From assembly GCA_949358305.1 (NCBI GenBank), contig OX442314.1, positions 12,641,060-12,705,059 on the forward strand: a stretch of DNA of 64,000 bases. The letters run 5' to 3'. The first letter of the stretch is position 1; each line of letters starts with the position of its first letter. The stretch comes from Strigamia acuminata (Eukaryota > Arthropoda > Chilopoda > Geophilomorpha > Linotaeniidae). Of this stretch, positions 23,213-33,641 are shown piece by piece. Below the pieces are notes generated by a model. It was not told the DNA's origin, ran no database searches, and worked only from the letters and a program-made list of their open reading frames with translations. Position numbers and translations under genes: made by a program.

Positions 23213-25754
23213 TCTCTAAGGAGATCTATATTCTGTCAATAGAACACCCGCGTTCTGTTAGAGCTTTTATACAGTTCGTTCAGAATAATAATTTCTTTAC
23301 ATCGCCACACCACACACAACTCGCTGACCCTCAAGGCCAAAGAATGATTCAAACTTTTCAATTCACCATCTGCTGGCACCTACTTTAAAAGACATTGGCT
23401 CTGCAGCGCGGCGTTAATGCGTCTCGCTTCCCCTGCATTGTGCCGTGTTGGACTTGTCATCAATAATTGGTAAGTTTTCCCTCATCCCCTTTTTTATTTT
23501 TCTGCTTTCCTCCCTAAAACGGTGCTCATAACACGCGAAACTTTCCATTTCTCCCGAGACAATTTACAAGTCAGATTTCAAATTTCGAACCAAAGTATAA
23601 GCGTTTCATATTGCCACGAAAAAAAAAAATCCTCTCTCCTCGCTCCCGAGTCTTTTCCAACACAAACGTCATCTCGTTTCAACCAATCTAAAAATGTGTG
23701 GTCTCGGGCGTTTTTTCCTTTTAACGGATCAATTTACAATTCAAATTGGGCTTTGCTCACATTTCACCATCCATTTTTACGAGGACAGCGGCACTCATAA
23801 TGTGGTAATGTGGCACAAGGACGCAGCGCATTATCCCGTTACTTGCAAGCTAGTTTATATTTATTAAGCGCGCCATTTCAATACGAAACTCTCGAGTATG
23901 GGCGCTTGCTGCCATTATGGTCGTGGAGCCATCCGAGACCATTTGGATGGATATTTCAAAGGTGTCCGAATAAAGTAGAAAATGTTGTTGGTTAAACACA
24001 TCGTTTCTAGGAGGGAATATTTCTTTTTATCGCCGATTTAATAACAATTTAACTTAAAGTTCTCTCGCAAGTGCTCGGAATAGAAATATCGAGCGGGAAT
24101 GATGTGTGCAGACTGTATCGAGCTCGAATTTCGCTCGTACTAACTTAAATGCACCTGGCCATTAGGCACACACGATGCACCTGTCTCTGTATTGACACCG
24201 AGACCACAATCAATAGACCGCCCGACCAATTTGCTTCGCATTTTCCCATGATCAAATTCAAGTGCTCTAGTTGCATCAGTAATACGCAACACAAAGATAA
24301 ACTCAGCTGTTCAACATTGGTCCAGTTAATATTAAGCAAATTCACTTTTTCTGAGCAGCCTTAGGTAAATAAAATGTAATCACGTGACTAAAATCTTCAA
24401 AAAATAAAATACATTTATATTGTCTAAACTCAAATATTTTTGTGTCCTCATTATTAGTGACCAAATGTGCTTTGAAACCCTACAATCAAATTTTAAATTA
24501 CATACTGCCTCGAATAATAGCCGTATAATAGCTTAGTACTCATAAGCAGTTTCCTACGTAGGAAACCAGTGAGCCCACAGAAATTTTGTCTACAGAAAAA
24601 ACTGGTACTCACAAATTTCATTCCAGTCTTGGAATGTTGGTGAGATATGTTTGGTGACATAAAAAATTAACTTTAGGGTTGATCTTCGTTTCTTGACAGT
24701 TTGTGACCGGTCGTAATTTTTTTTAACCGGTCTCAAATATTGCAGCAATCAGTTCTGCCAACAAATACAAACAACTGTATATTCTATTTATAAAAATAGA
24801 TTATTAGTTTATAAATAAAATTACAAATTAAAAACAAACTAGCAAACTTATTCATCCTAACTCCAAAAGTAGGCTTAAAAATTTTTATTGGCATCCATCT
24901 TGTTTCTTTTTCATGGCCATTCACCATTTCTTTTCTGTTGCATAGAGCTGTGCATACCACAAAAAGTCTGGTGTGACAGACTGGCACAAGACACATGTTC
25001 TGCTACCAGATGATTCTGGTAGGCTTTTCTATGTTTAATATTCAACAAGTAGTTTAAGTTGTCGACAGAGTGCGCTAGCAATGCCGTAAATTATCAATTG
25101 CAAAATTAAAACCATGTCAAGTTAAATAAAAGCCTTTAAAAATAAATAAAAAATAAAACAGATTTATAATGTTTATTAAATTACTTTTTCTTATGTATTT
25201 TTCTAGAAAAAATTGCTAAAAACGAAAAATTTACTAAAATTTGTTTTTGTAAAAAAAATTAAATGACAATAGATGCATTTAATTCTGAAATCCGTCTGAA
25301 GTGACTTTTGTTAACAGGATGTGACGCAAAATAATAGGATATGATAGAATTTAAATTCCCTTTTTGTTCTAAAAGGTCCAAATCAGAATCTTGAAGCGCC
25401 AACCAGGTTCATTTTATTTTTATGTACTCATATGTATTTTTATTTCAATCATTACAAATAAAAGAAATTTTTAATGATGTAGACAAATTTAAATATCGCA
25501 TTAAAACCAGTTTTTATGCAGGCTGACATGACAGTCATATGGCTGGAACAAAGGGCAAATTATAGAAGCAGCAATATTTTACAATTAATAAATAAGTGGA
25601 TAGATTTGTATGTTATATACTTTATATATACTTTAACAAACATGTTTAAACACCTCAGAATCAGAAAAATGGAAAATTTCGACGTATTAATGAGAGAATT
25701 GAAAATAAATGCTTGCCATTGAGCACATTGGATTTGCTTATTTGATCATTTACC
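23213..25754. other. Spacer with a dispersed LRR-derived repeat
   Basis: No supported gene is seen. Positions 24240-24380 are paralogous to 56340-56470 and contain the LRR phrase N-I-G-P-V-N-I-K-Q-I at about 24311-24345, so a sliver of LRR gene is carried in a dispersed repeat. A perfect palindrome GTTTCCTACGTAGGAAAC occurs at about 24550-24567. Confidence 0.5.
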
Positions 25755-27065
25755 CTACATCATGTTTTCTTCAAGAACAAGATGAAAACGAAGATCCAAT
25801 TTGTGACCTTGAACATAATTTGTAATCATATCACAAGCTGGTTTGTCCATACTTTGGCAATTAGAAATGAACAAATTATTTAGTGGATTCTTCATTGATA
25901 CCAATTTTAAAACTGTTGCTGAACTTATCGAGTGACAAAAACTTATGTGTAAAATCTTCAGATTTTGCAGTAAATTGAATTCGATGAGTTTTGTGATCAA
26001 TTTATCGGAAAAAGATTGACAACCGCAAATGTGTAGGCTCTCAAAATTAACGGAATTTACAAATAACATTTGCAAATGTTGTTCGGATATTGTGTTTTGT
26101 TGTTCAGCCGGTTTTTCAGTGATGTCTAGTTCACGTAGATTTCCGAATGGAACCTGATTGGATACGGTTTTAAAATTGCAAGAATAAGTTGTTTTAACAC
26201 AGATTGAACAATGGCTCAAAAATAAACTTTTTAACATTGGACAGAAAAAGCCGATTTGCTGAATATTGACTGGACCAATCATATACAGTTCTAAGCTAGT
26301 TAGTCTTCCCATTGTTTTGGATAGTATTGATGCAACTATAACATTAAAACAGTTCGTTACTGTAAATGTACGTGAAAAAAATCCAATTTTACGTAAATTT
26401 GGAAACATTTGTGTTACAGTGCGTAGATCGTCATCTGTCCATTGACTCAGACTTACAATTTCGAGGGAATATGGGTTTAGCATTTTGTTGGATTTAAAAT
26501 TTTGTTTTAGGAGTGGAAATAATGTAAAATCACAATCTAATTTTTTTAGAAAATGCAGACTTTTTACGAGTTCAAAACATCCATTAGCTGTAACTTTGGT
26601 AGATCGAACGTCTAAGTATTCGATTTTGGCGTTTTTCATACTCACAATCATCTTGGCTAAAATCAAATCTGAGATCTCACGGTTTCCGTACAAGTGAAGA
26701 CGTTGTAGGTTAGGCAAATGTTTCACCAATCGTATTACGCAGTCAGATGAAATTTCAAAGTATGATAAATCTAGTTCTGTCAGGTTTTTACACACTTCGA
26801 TAATTTTACCTACAACTTCGTCTATACGCAGATAGGAAAACCGGTCCAAATCACCCAATGATGTTGTGCCAGGACGAATAAATTCATCCGCATGCAAACG
26901 ATGTTGCAATTCCGTTTTATTTTTCCGAACATAACGAACAACGCGTGGATATATCTTATTAACCAATGCGGGTGGAAAATTAATAAGGCGTATTTTGTCA
27001 TAATGTTCGGCGATTGTGTTCAAACACAATTCTTCCAAACTCGATGCTGATTTTCTACGGGGTAT
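25755..27065 (-). pseudogene. LRR gene with lost start codon (group A)
   Basis: The 436 codons are fully open and align end to end with the 480 gene. The codon at the family start position (27065-27063) is ATA instead of ATG, in the context ATACCCCGTAGAAAATC. No other ATG occurs before the LRR region, so the VHL-box-like motifs (S-L-E-E-L-C-L-N-T-I, F-P-P-A-L-V-N-K-I) would be untranslated unless a non-ATG start is used. The promoter module is intact. It is probably a very young pseudogene, and a sequencing error or near-cognate initiation remains possible. Confidence 0.75.
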
Positions 27066-27200
27066 TTTAGATGGTCAACCTTCAACGGAATGATTACTGA
27101 TCCGTGAAGCATCGCTTAAATAGAACTTGTAAACGTACCATTGACGTTCAGTCACAATTGATATCGTTCACCAAACGGTTACTACACACACCGAAACTAA
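27066..27200 (-). promoter_or_regulatory. Conserved LRR-family upstream module
   Basis: On the minus strand: AACCGTTTGGTGAACGATATC (27161-27180 on +), GACTGAACGTCAATGGTACG, CTATTTAAGCGATGCTTCACG. It is nearly identical to the module of the 5842 gene although the downstream genes belong to different groups, suggesting promoter exchange or gene conversion. Confidence 0.6.
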
Positions 27201-27504
27201 TTTAAATTTTATTTTGACCTTTTACTTTCAGATTATTTAAAGATACAGAATGAAGCAAAAAATAATTTAGGCTGGGAATAAAAGTAATTTATTAAAATTG
27301 ACAGTATTCTATAACTAATTAAGTCAATAATAAAATCTACAATCACAAAAGGAAAGTTAAGGAACCAGTAATCAATTAACTTAAACTAATGATTTTTATT
27401 TAAAAACAAAACAAAACAACGGGAACTATAAATCTAGACTAGATTATGATTGAACACTATTCGGTCAACCCAAGAACAGTTGATTAGGCTTGGGTGACTT
27501 AAAG

Positions 27505-28767
27505 TTATGGAAATGTTTCGGAATGATAAAGCTCAAGATGCAAATTCTCACTTTGAATGTAATTTTCAATTGTAACCCTAGCTGCATCGTCGATAATTGG
27601 ACAACTAGCAATGTACACAACATCTAATGGATTTTTCATTGCTAGCAATTTGAAAACTGCTGCGGAACTAATCGAAAAACACATCATAATATTAATCTTT
27701 CTGAGAGTTTGCAGTAAATTTAAGTTGATGAGCTCAATGATCAAGCTATCCGAAAAAGATTCACAACCTAAAAGAGACAGGCTTTGTAAATTAATGGAAT
27801 TTAGCAATAACATGCGCAAATCTTGTTCGCCTATCAGTGTAAGCTCCGTCAATGTAAATGAGTCATACGGTACTTGATGAATTTCCAGTTCACGTAGTCT
27901 TTTGAATGGCAGCCGATTGGACGCAGTTTTTGAATTATGCGATGTTTCAACGCTGATTGAACAATAGCTCAATTGTAAACTCTCCAACGCTGGGCACAAA
28001 ATGCCAATTTGCTCAATATTGACTAGACCAATCCTAAACAGTTTTAAGCTGGTTAGTCTTCCCATTGTTTTGCATAGTAATGGTGCAACTTTATCATTAA
28101 AACAGTTCCAGTATTCAACTTCCCGTAGCGGATCAAAGACAATCTTACGTAAATTCGGAAACATTTGTGCGACGATGGTGGGATCGTCAACTGTCCATTC
28201 TCGCAGCGTTACATTTTCGAGAGAGTATGTGTGACACATTTCGTTGCGATTAAAGTTTTGTTTCATGAGTCTCAATAAGTCTCTCCTCATGTCGCGATCA
28301 GAATCTAATTTCTTTAGAAGCGGTAGATTTTCTACAAGTTGTAAACATCCATTAACCGTAACATTCGTTTCGCGAATGTTTAAATATTCAAGTTTCAGGT
28401 TGCTCGCAACGATCTCGCCTAAAACCAAATCTGTGATCCCACGGTTTTCTTCTAAGTTAAGACGTCGCAGGTTAGGCAGATGTTTCGCCAATGTGATTAC
28501 ACATTTCGATGGAACTTGCATGCATGACAAATTTAGGTCTATCAGGTTTTTACAAACGCGGATTATTTTATCTACAAGTTCGTGCGTAGGTTCTTCAAAA
28601 ATGTTTAGTTCACGTAGATTTCTGAATGGAACTTGATTGGATACGCTTTTGAAATTGTAAGAATAAGTTGTTTTAACACAGATCAAACAACGGCTCAAAA
28701 ATAAATTTTTTAACATTGGACAGAAAAAGCCGATTTGCTGAATATTGACTGGACCAATCTTAAACAG
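27505..28767 (-). pseudogene. 3' part of a transposon-split hybrid LRR gene
   Basis: This segment continues the coding sequence of 29500-30274 after the inserted element. The first 50 or so codons (L-F-K-I-G-P-V-N-I-Q-Q-I..) are group A. At F-E-E-P-T-H-E-L the sequence switches to group B, starting at the equivalent of residue about 80 of the 3489 gene and running to its C-terminus. The two parental genes share P-T-H-E-L-V/P-A-E-Q-Q around the junction, so this is a fusion by recombination that predates or is independent of the insertion. No usable start exists here apart from a GTG inside the transposon. Confidence 0.85.
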
Positions 28768-29499
28768 TAGGCGCATTCGAAAAGTCATTAAAACGAGTGT
28801 AAACGTGTTTACACTCGTTTTCACACGACATTTACACGAATTAATTCGTGTAAATGTCGTGTAAACTGGTTAAACGGAAACGGCCTGTACGCCACGTTTC
28901 CGTTTAAAATCTCCGTGCAACGAGTTTTCTCGTTGAAATCGGGTCTTGCTGGCAGCCATCTTGGATTTTCGTTAGATCGGTTGGAACGATGTCAATCGCA
29001 AGAACAATTTTTTAGCAGGTATTAGCCGCATTCTTGCGATCGAATGCGACCGATGTTCGATCGCATTTGTACGATCGAATACGGCCGACGTTCGACCGAC
29101 GTTCGGCCGCATTTGTACAATCGAATGCGGCCGACGTTCGGCCGACGTTCGGCCGCGTTTGTGCGATCTAATGCGGCCGGTGTTCGGCCGCATTTGTGCG
29201 ATTGAGGCGGCTGTTCAGCCGATTCCCGTTCGGAAATAAATATTAATAATACAAATAATTAAAATAAATTTACATTTTATAATCATGTTTTTATAATCTC
29301 CTGTTTTTTTTTAGAGTAAAAAACAACAATAATGACTATGGTTATTATTTGGACTAATTTAATATTTACACTTGAATTTACACTACTGAATTTTACACAG
29401 AAATTTATTTTGAAACTCGAAAATTGGGTCGTTTAACTTGAAATTTACACTACCAGTTGCACTGGTCGTTTAGTGCAAATTACTTTTCGAATGCGCCTA
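28768..29499. mobile_element. 732-bp TIR element inserted in an LRR gene
   Basis: Ends are perfect 18-bp inverted repeats: TAGGCGCATTCGAAAAGT and its complement ACTTTTCGAATGCGCCTA. Inside the left end are two hairpins, including a perfect 40-bp palindrome (28823-28862). Positions 29030-29220 hold a CpG-rich minisatellite of about 37 bp (GCGGCCGACGTTCGGCCGC core). There is no transposase. The target duplication is unclear: only one base (G/C) is repeated at the junctions. Confidence 0.85.
29030..29220. repeat. CpG-rich minisatellite inside the element
   Basis: Four to five imperfect units combine GATCGAATGCGGCCGACGTT and CGGCCGCATTTGTGC. CpG content contrasts sharply with the host sequence. 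The minus-strand open frame over it is a repeat artefact. Confidence 0.75.
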
Positions 29500-30274
29500 G
29501 TGTTAAGCTAGTCAGTCTCCCCATTGTTTTGGATAGTATTGATGCAACAATGTCATTAAAGCAGTTTGTGAATGTAGGTGGCCAAAATCCAATCGTACAT
29601 AAATTTGGAAACATTTGTGTGACGATGCTGAGATCGTCATCTGTCCACTCACGCAGAATTATACTTTCGAGGGAATATGGGTTTAGCATTTTGTTGGATT
29701 TAAAATCTTGTTTTAGGAGTGGGAATAATTCGAAACCACAATCTAATTGTTTTAGATAAGGCAGACTTTTTACGAGTTCTAAACATCCATTAGCTGTAAC
29801 TTTGGTAAATCGAACGTCTAAGTATTCAATTTTCGCGTTTTTCATACTCACAATCAACTTGGCTAAAATCAAATCTGAGATCTCATCGTTTTTGATCAAG
29901 CGAAGACGTTTTAGGTTGGGCAAATGTTTCACTAATCGTATTATGCAGTCAGATGAAACTCTACTGTGTGTTAAATCTAGTTCTGCCAGGTTTTTACACA
30001 CTGCGATAATTTTATCTACAACTTCGTGTGTGTGCAGATCGGAAAACCGGTCCAAAAGACACAATGATCTCGTGCTAGGACAAATAAAATCACCCGCAAG
30101 CCAACGATGATGGAATCCTACTCTTAGATAGTACAAACCATCACCAACTACGCGTCGATATATCTTATCAACCAATGCGGGTGGAAAATTAATAAGGCAT
30201 AATTTGTCGTAATGTGCGGCGATTGTGTTCAAACAAAATAATTCCAAACTCCATGCTGATTTTCTGCGGGGCAT
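29500..30274 (-). pseudogene. 5' part of a transposon-split hybrid LRR gene
   Basis: It starts with ATG at 30274 and gives 258 codons of group A sequence before entering the inserted element, where translation reads G-A-F-E-K and stops. Its N-terminal motif is S-L-E-L-F-C-L-N-T-I with F-P-P-A-L-V-D-K-I. Together with 27505-28767, minus one duplicated base, the host coding sequence totals 2037 bp, exactly 679 codons including the stop. The pre-insertion gene was thus an open-frame hybrid of about 678 residues with a partly duplicated LRR domain. Confidence 0.85.
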
Positions 30275-30400
30275 ATTAGATGGTCAACCTTCAACGGAAT
30301 GATTACTGATCCGTGAAGTATCGCTTAAATGGAACTTGTAAATGTACCATTGACGTTCAGTGACAATTGATATCGTTCACCAAACGGTTACTGCATATAC
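30275..30400 (-). promoter_or_regulatory. Conserved LRR-family upstream module
   Basis: It is near-identical to 27066-27200: AACCGTTTGGTGAACGATATC, CACTGAACGTCAATGGTAC, CATTTAAGCGATACTTCACG. This supports tandem duplication of a unit containing a group A gene and the 3' end of a group B gene. Confidence 0.6.
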
Positions 30401-30628
30401 CGTAACTAATTTAAATTTTATTTTGACCTTTTACTTTCAAATTAGTTAAAGATAAAGAATGAAGTCAAAATAACTTTTCGTTAAAAATAAAAGTGATTTA
30501 TTAAAATTTACATTACTGAATTTTACGTATTCTTTAACTGTTAAAGTGTCATTGAATGCTATTAAGTAATAAAGAAAACTACAATTACAAAAGGAAAGTT
30601 AAGGAACCAGAAATCAATTAACTTAAAC

Positions 30629-30878
30629 CAGGGGTCGGCAACCTTTTGAGACGGAAGAGCCAAAAGTTACAATTTACAAAATTTCCCAGTTTTTAAAAAG
30701 CCACTAACATTTTTGTTTCAATATTATGGTATTTGATTAGGATTAGGTATATAAATTTAATTTTTTTTGCAGTATAATATTTGTTATGAGTTTTGAAAAT
30801 AAAATAATATAATTATAAATATTTGCGCATGAAACTGGAAAGCCGCATTTTGACATCGAAAGAGGTTGCCGACCCCTG
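30629..30878. mobile_element. 250-bp hAT-type MITE with 8-bp target duplication
   Basis: Ends are CAGGGGTCGGCAACCTTTT and its complement AAGAGGTTGCCGACCCCTG with one mismatch. The flanking octamer ACTTAAAC is duplicated perfectly (30621-30628 and 30879-30886). The paralogous unoccupied site is present at about 27375-27400, where the same flanking sequence reads through AACTTAAACTAATG without the element. It is non-coding. Confidence 0.92.
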
Positions 30879-30994
30879 ACTTAAACTAATGATTTTTATT
30901 TAAATACATAACAAAACAAAACAACGAGAACTATAAATCTAGACTAGATCAAAGATCACCCATCCAAACTACGGTTTGATTGAACACTATTCGG

Positions 30995-32311
30995 TCACTC
31001 CAAGAACAGATCAAGATCCAAATTCTCACTTTGAATGTAATTTTCAATTGTGTCCCAACCCGCATCGTCGATACTCGGACAATTAGAAATTAATAAATCA
31101 TTTAGTGGATTTTTCATTGCTAGCAATTTTAAAACTATTGCAGAACTAAGCGAAAAACACCACAAAATATTAAGATTTCTGAGATTTTGCAATAAATTCA
31201 ATTTGATGAGGTCAGTGACAACGCTCTCCGAAAAAGATTCACAACCTAAAAGAGTCAGCTTTTGTAAATTAATCGAATTTAGCAATAACATGCGCAAATC
31301 TTGTTCGTCTATCAATGTAAGCTCCATCAATGTAACTGGGACGTACGGTCTTTGATGAATTTCCAGTTCACGTAGTCTTCGGAATGGCAGCCGATTGGAC
31401 GCAGTTTTAGAATTATGCGATGTTTTAACGCTGATAGAACAATAGCTCAATTGTAATCTCTCCAACACTGGGCAGAAAATGTCAATTTGCTCAATATTGA
31501 CTGGACCAATCCTCAACAGTTCTAAGCTGGTTAGTCTTCCCATTGTTTTGCACAGTAAGGGTGCAACTATATCATTAAAACAGTTCCAGGGTTCAACTTC
31601 CCGTATCGGATCAAAGACAATCTTACGTAAATTCGGAAACATTTGTGCGACGATGCTGGGATCGTCAATTGTCCATTCTCGCAGCGTTACATTTTCGAGA
31701 GAGTATGTGCGACACATTTCGTTGCGAATAAAGTTTTGTTTTATGAGTTTGAATAAGTCTCTCCACATGTCGTGACTCCACATGAGATCAACTTCTAATT
31801 TCTTTAGAAGCGGTAGATTTTCTACAAGTTGTAAACATCCATTAACCGTAACATTCGTTTCGCGAATATTTAAATATTCAAGTTTCAGGTTGCTCGCAAC
31901 GATCTCGGCTAAAACTAAATCTGTGATCCCACTGTTTTCTTCCAAGTTAAGACGTCGAAGGTTGGGCAGATGTTTCGCCAATATGATTACACATTCCGAT
32001 GGAACTGGAAAGCATGACAAATCTAGGTCTGTCAGGTTCTTACAAACGCGGATTATTTTATCTACAACTTCGTTTTTGGACACATAGGAAAACCAGTACG
32101 TAAGGTCTAAAGATCTTGTGCCAAGACGAATAAAATCATCCGGATCCGGATGAAAACGATCACAAAAATCGGAATCAACAGAGTGTAGATATATATTATT
32201 AATCAGTGTGTCAGGAAAACGGATAAGTTGATGGCGTATGTTGTCGTAATGTGTTTCGATTGTGTTCAAACACAATTCTTCCAAGCTGAACGCGGATTTC
32301 TTAAACGGCAT
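30995..32311 (-). CDS. Intronless LRR protein with VHL-box-like N-terminus (group B)
   Basis: This intact frame encodes 438 residues and starts at ATG 32311. N-terminal motifs are S-L-E-E-L-C-L-N-T-I (residues 9-18) and F-P-D-T-L-I-N-N-I. The LRR region is nearly co-linear with the 3489 gene, with which it shares D-P-D-D-F-I-R and about 250 bp of upstream sequence. It is the only fully open copy on the minus strand in this part of the array. The gene downstream in its direction of transcription is the split hybrid, and the hAT MITE lies between them. A receptor role is inferred from the motif pair. Confidence 0.8.
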   Translation of the reverse strand: MPFKKSAFSLEELCLNTIETHYDNIRHQLIRFPDTLINNIYLHSVDSDFCDRFHPDPDDFIRLGTRSLDLTYWFSYVSKNEVVDKIIRVCKNLTDLDLSCFPVPSECVIILAKHLPNLRRLNLEENSGITDLVLAEIVASNLKLEYLNIRETNVTVNGCLQLVENLPLLKKLEVDLMWSHDMWRDLFKLIKQNFIRNEMCRTYSLENVTLREWTIDDPSIVAQMFPNLRKIVFDPIREVEPWNCFNDIVAPLLCKTMGRLTSLELLRIGPVNIEQIDIFCPVLERLQLSYCSISVKTSHNSKTASNRLPFRRLRELEIHQRPYVPVTLMELTLIDEQDLRMLLLNSINLQKLTLLGCESFSESVVTDLIKLNLLQNLRNLNILWCFSLSSAIVLKLLAMKNPLNDLLISNCPSIDDAGWDTIENYIQSENLDLDLFLE

Positions 32312-32480
32312 GTCTCGACCCTAGATACAAGATGATTACAGATAAGTGAAGTGAACCATCGGTTAAATTAAACCTTATAAACGAACTAGTGACGTCTGTA
32401 ACAATTGATAATCACCACCAAACAGTTTCTACCCCTAACTAATCTGAGTCCTCTCCATAGTCCGCACTAACCTCCGTGTT
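32312..32480 (-). promoter_or_regulatory. Conserved LRR-family upstream module
   Basis: On the minus strand: AAACTGTTTGGTGGTGATTATC near 32425, TTACAGACGTCACTAG near 32395, TTAATTTAACCGATGGTTCAC near 32355. It is paralogous to the module and flank of the 3489 gene, including GATTTGCTATTTATGTATCG further upstream (32555-32575 on +). Confidence 0.55.
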
Positions 32481-32739
32481 TACGATCGAAATTCTCACTT
32501 TGAACATATAGTGTATACTTTTAAAACTTCCAAAAACCCACACCCTTTGACGATTTGCTATTTATGTATCGAAATGTTAAGCATATTTTCGAGAGCATGA
32601 CAACGGATTAATCGTAAAATAAATAGAAGAAATTTTTTTCTTTTTAATTCCAATTTTATTTTATTCGTAATTAGGGTAATAAACATTCGGTGACTTGATC
32701 ATGTATCCTAAATCATGTGTTCAAGAACAAGTTGAACAC

Positions 32740-32814
32740 GCAAATTAACTTGCGCATAATTTGTAATCACATCACAAGCTGGTTTGTCCAAACTTTGCCA
32801 GTTACAAATGTCCA
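32740..32814 (-). pseudogene. LRR 3'-end fragment
   Basis: The minus strand encodes a degraded C-terminal LRR phrase (S-L-D-K-P-A-C-D-V-I-T-N-Y) and a tail. It is cut at about 32814 by a Tc1-like fragment. Confidence 0.65.
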
Positions 32815-33035
32815 AATGCCAACAGTCCTGATTTGAAACCGATTGAAAATTTGTGGCATGTATACCGAAGAAACTTGTTGATCAAAAGAGACCGACATCA
32901 AAAGAAGAACTTAAACATGCAATCGTGTCCAGCTGGGCCAATATTGATAAAGAAATGTGTAAGAATCTTGTCGAATCAATGCCAAAGCGCATTACAGCTG
33001 TGATTAAGGCAAAGGAAAGCCCAACACAATATTAG
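32815..33035 (+). mobile_element. Tc1-family transposase C-terminal fragment
   Basis: Translation gives N-S-P-D-L-K-P-I-E-N-L-W, the hallmark of the third catalytic acidic residue region of Tc1 transposases. After a frameshift near 32885 it continues S-K-E-E-L-K-H-A-I and ends with V-I-K-A-K-E-S-P-T-Q-Y and a stop. Only the C-terminal quarter is present, so it is inactive. Confidence 0.9.
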
Positions 33036-33060
33036 AAGCAGTTATTGTTATGTTTTAGGT

Positions 33061-33150
33061 CAGGGGTTCCCAAACTTTTTAGCATCGCGCCTCACTTTTT
33101 AAGCAAGGAGATCTTCTGCGCCCCCACTTCATCTACCAGTGCATTAAATT
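33061..33150. mobile_element. hAT element end, truncated
   Basis: CAGGGGTTCCCAAACTTTTT followed by GCATCGCGCC is a typical hAT (Charlie-like) terminal sequence. I find no matching right end, so it appears truncated. Confidence 0.55.
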
Positions 33151-33154
33151 CAAA

Positions 33155-33320
33155 AATGAATAGTGTATGCAGATTTCTAAATGGAACCTGATTGGATACT
33201 GTTTTTAAATTGTACCGTAAGAATAAGTTGTTTTAACACAGATTCAATAATAACAGTTGGACAGAAAAAGCCGGTCCAAACAACGCAATGATCTCGTGTC
33301 AGGACGAAGTGAATAAGCTC
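33155..33320 (-). pseudogene. Shredded group A LRR fragments
   Basis: The minus strand carries disordered pieces of a group A gene: the S-N-Q-V-P-F region (CTAAATGGAACCTGATTGG on +), a T-Y-S-Y region and a piece of the N-terminal D-T-R-S-L-R-C-L segment, joined with the intervening repeats deleted. Confidence 0.7.
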
Positions 33321-33544
33321 AGCCAATGGAAAATAGGCCCAACTTTTAGTGAGCCAGAGTATAGTATAAAAAATGCTCGTAATAAAACATCCACTAAATA
33401 ATTTATACATTTCTTGTAGTCAAAATAACGACTAAAATCTAAATACTGCTCCAAAGTCAGAATTTCAATCTTAAAGCTAAATTGTGGATTTAAAATATAA
33501 AAGTAAAACTAAATAATTTATTCCGATCATAAGCTAAACGTTAA

Positions 33545-33641
33545 AAACTGTAACGTTTGATTAACGTTATCAAACAGTATATTATTTAAGCGATGGTTCA
33601 AAGCTAACCATTCCACCGAATACTGACCATCTCGTCTCGTC
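33545..33641 (+). promoter_or_regulatory. Compact LRR upstream module
   Basis: TAACGTTTGATTAACGTTATC at 33551-33571 is followed after only about 10 bp by TATTATTTAAGCGATGGTTCA. The CGTCAA element between them is missing, a natural deletion variant of the module in front of an intact gene. Confidence 0.6.
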
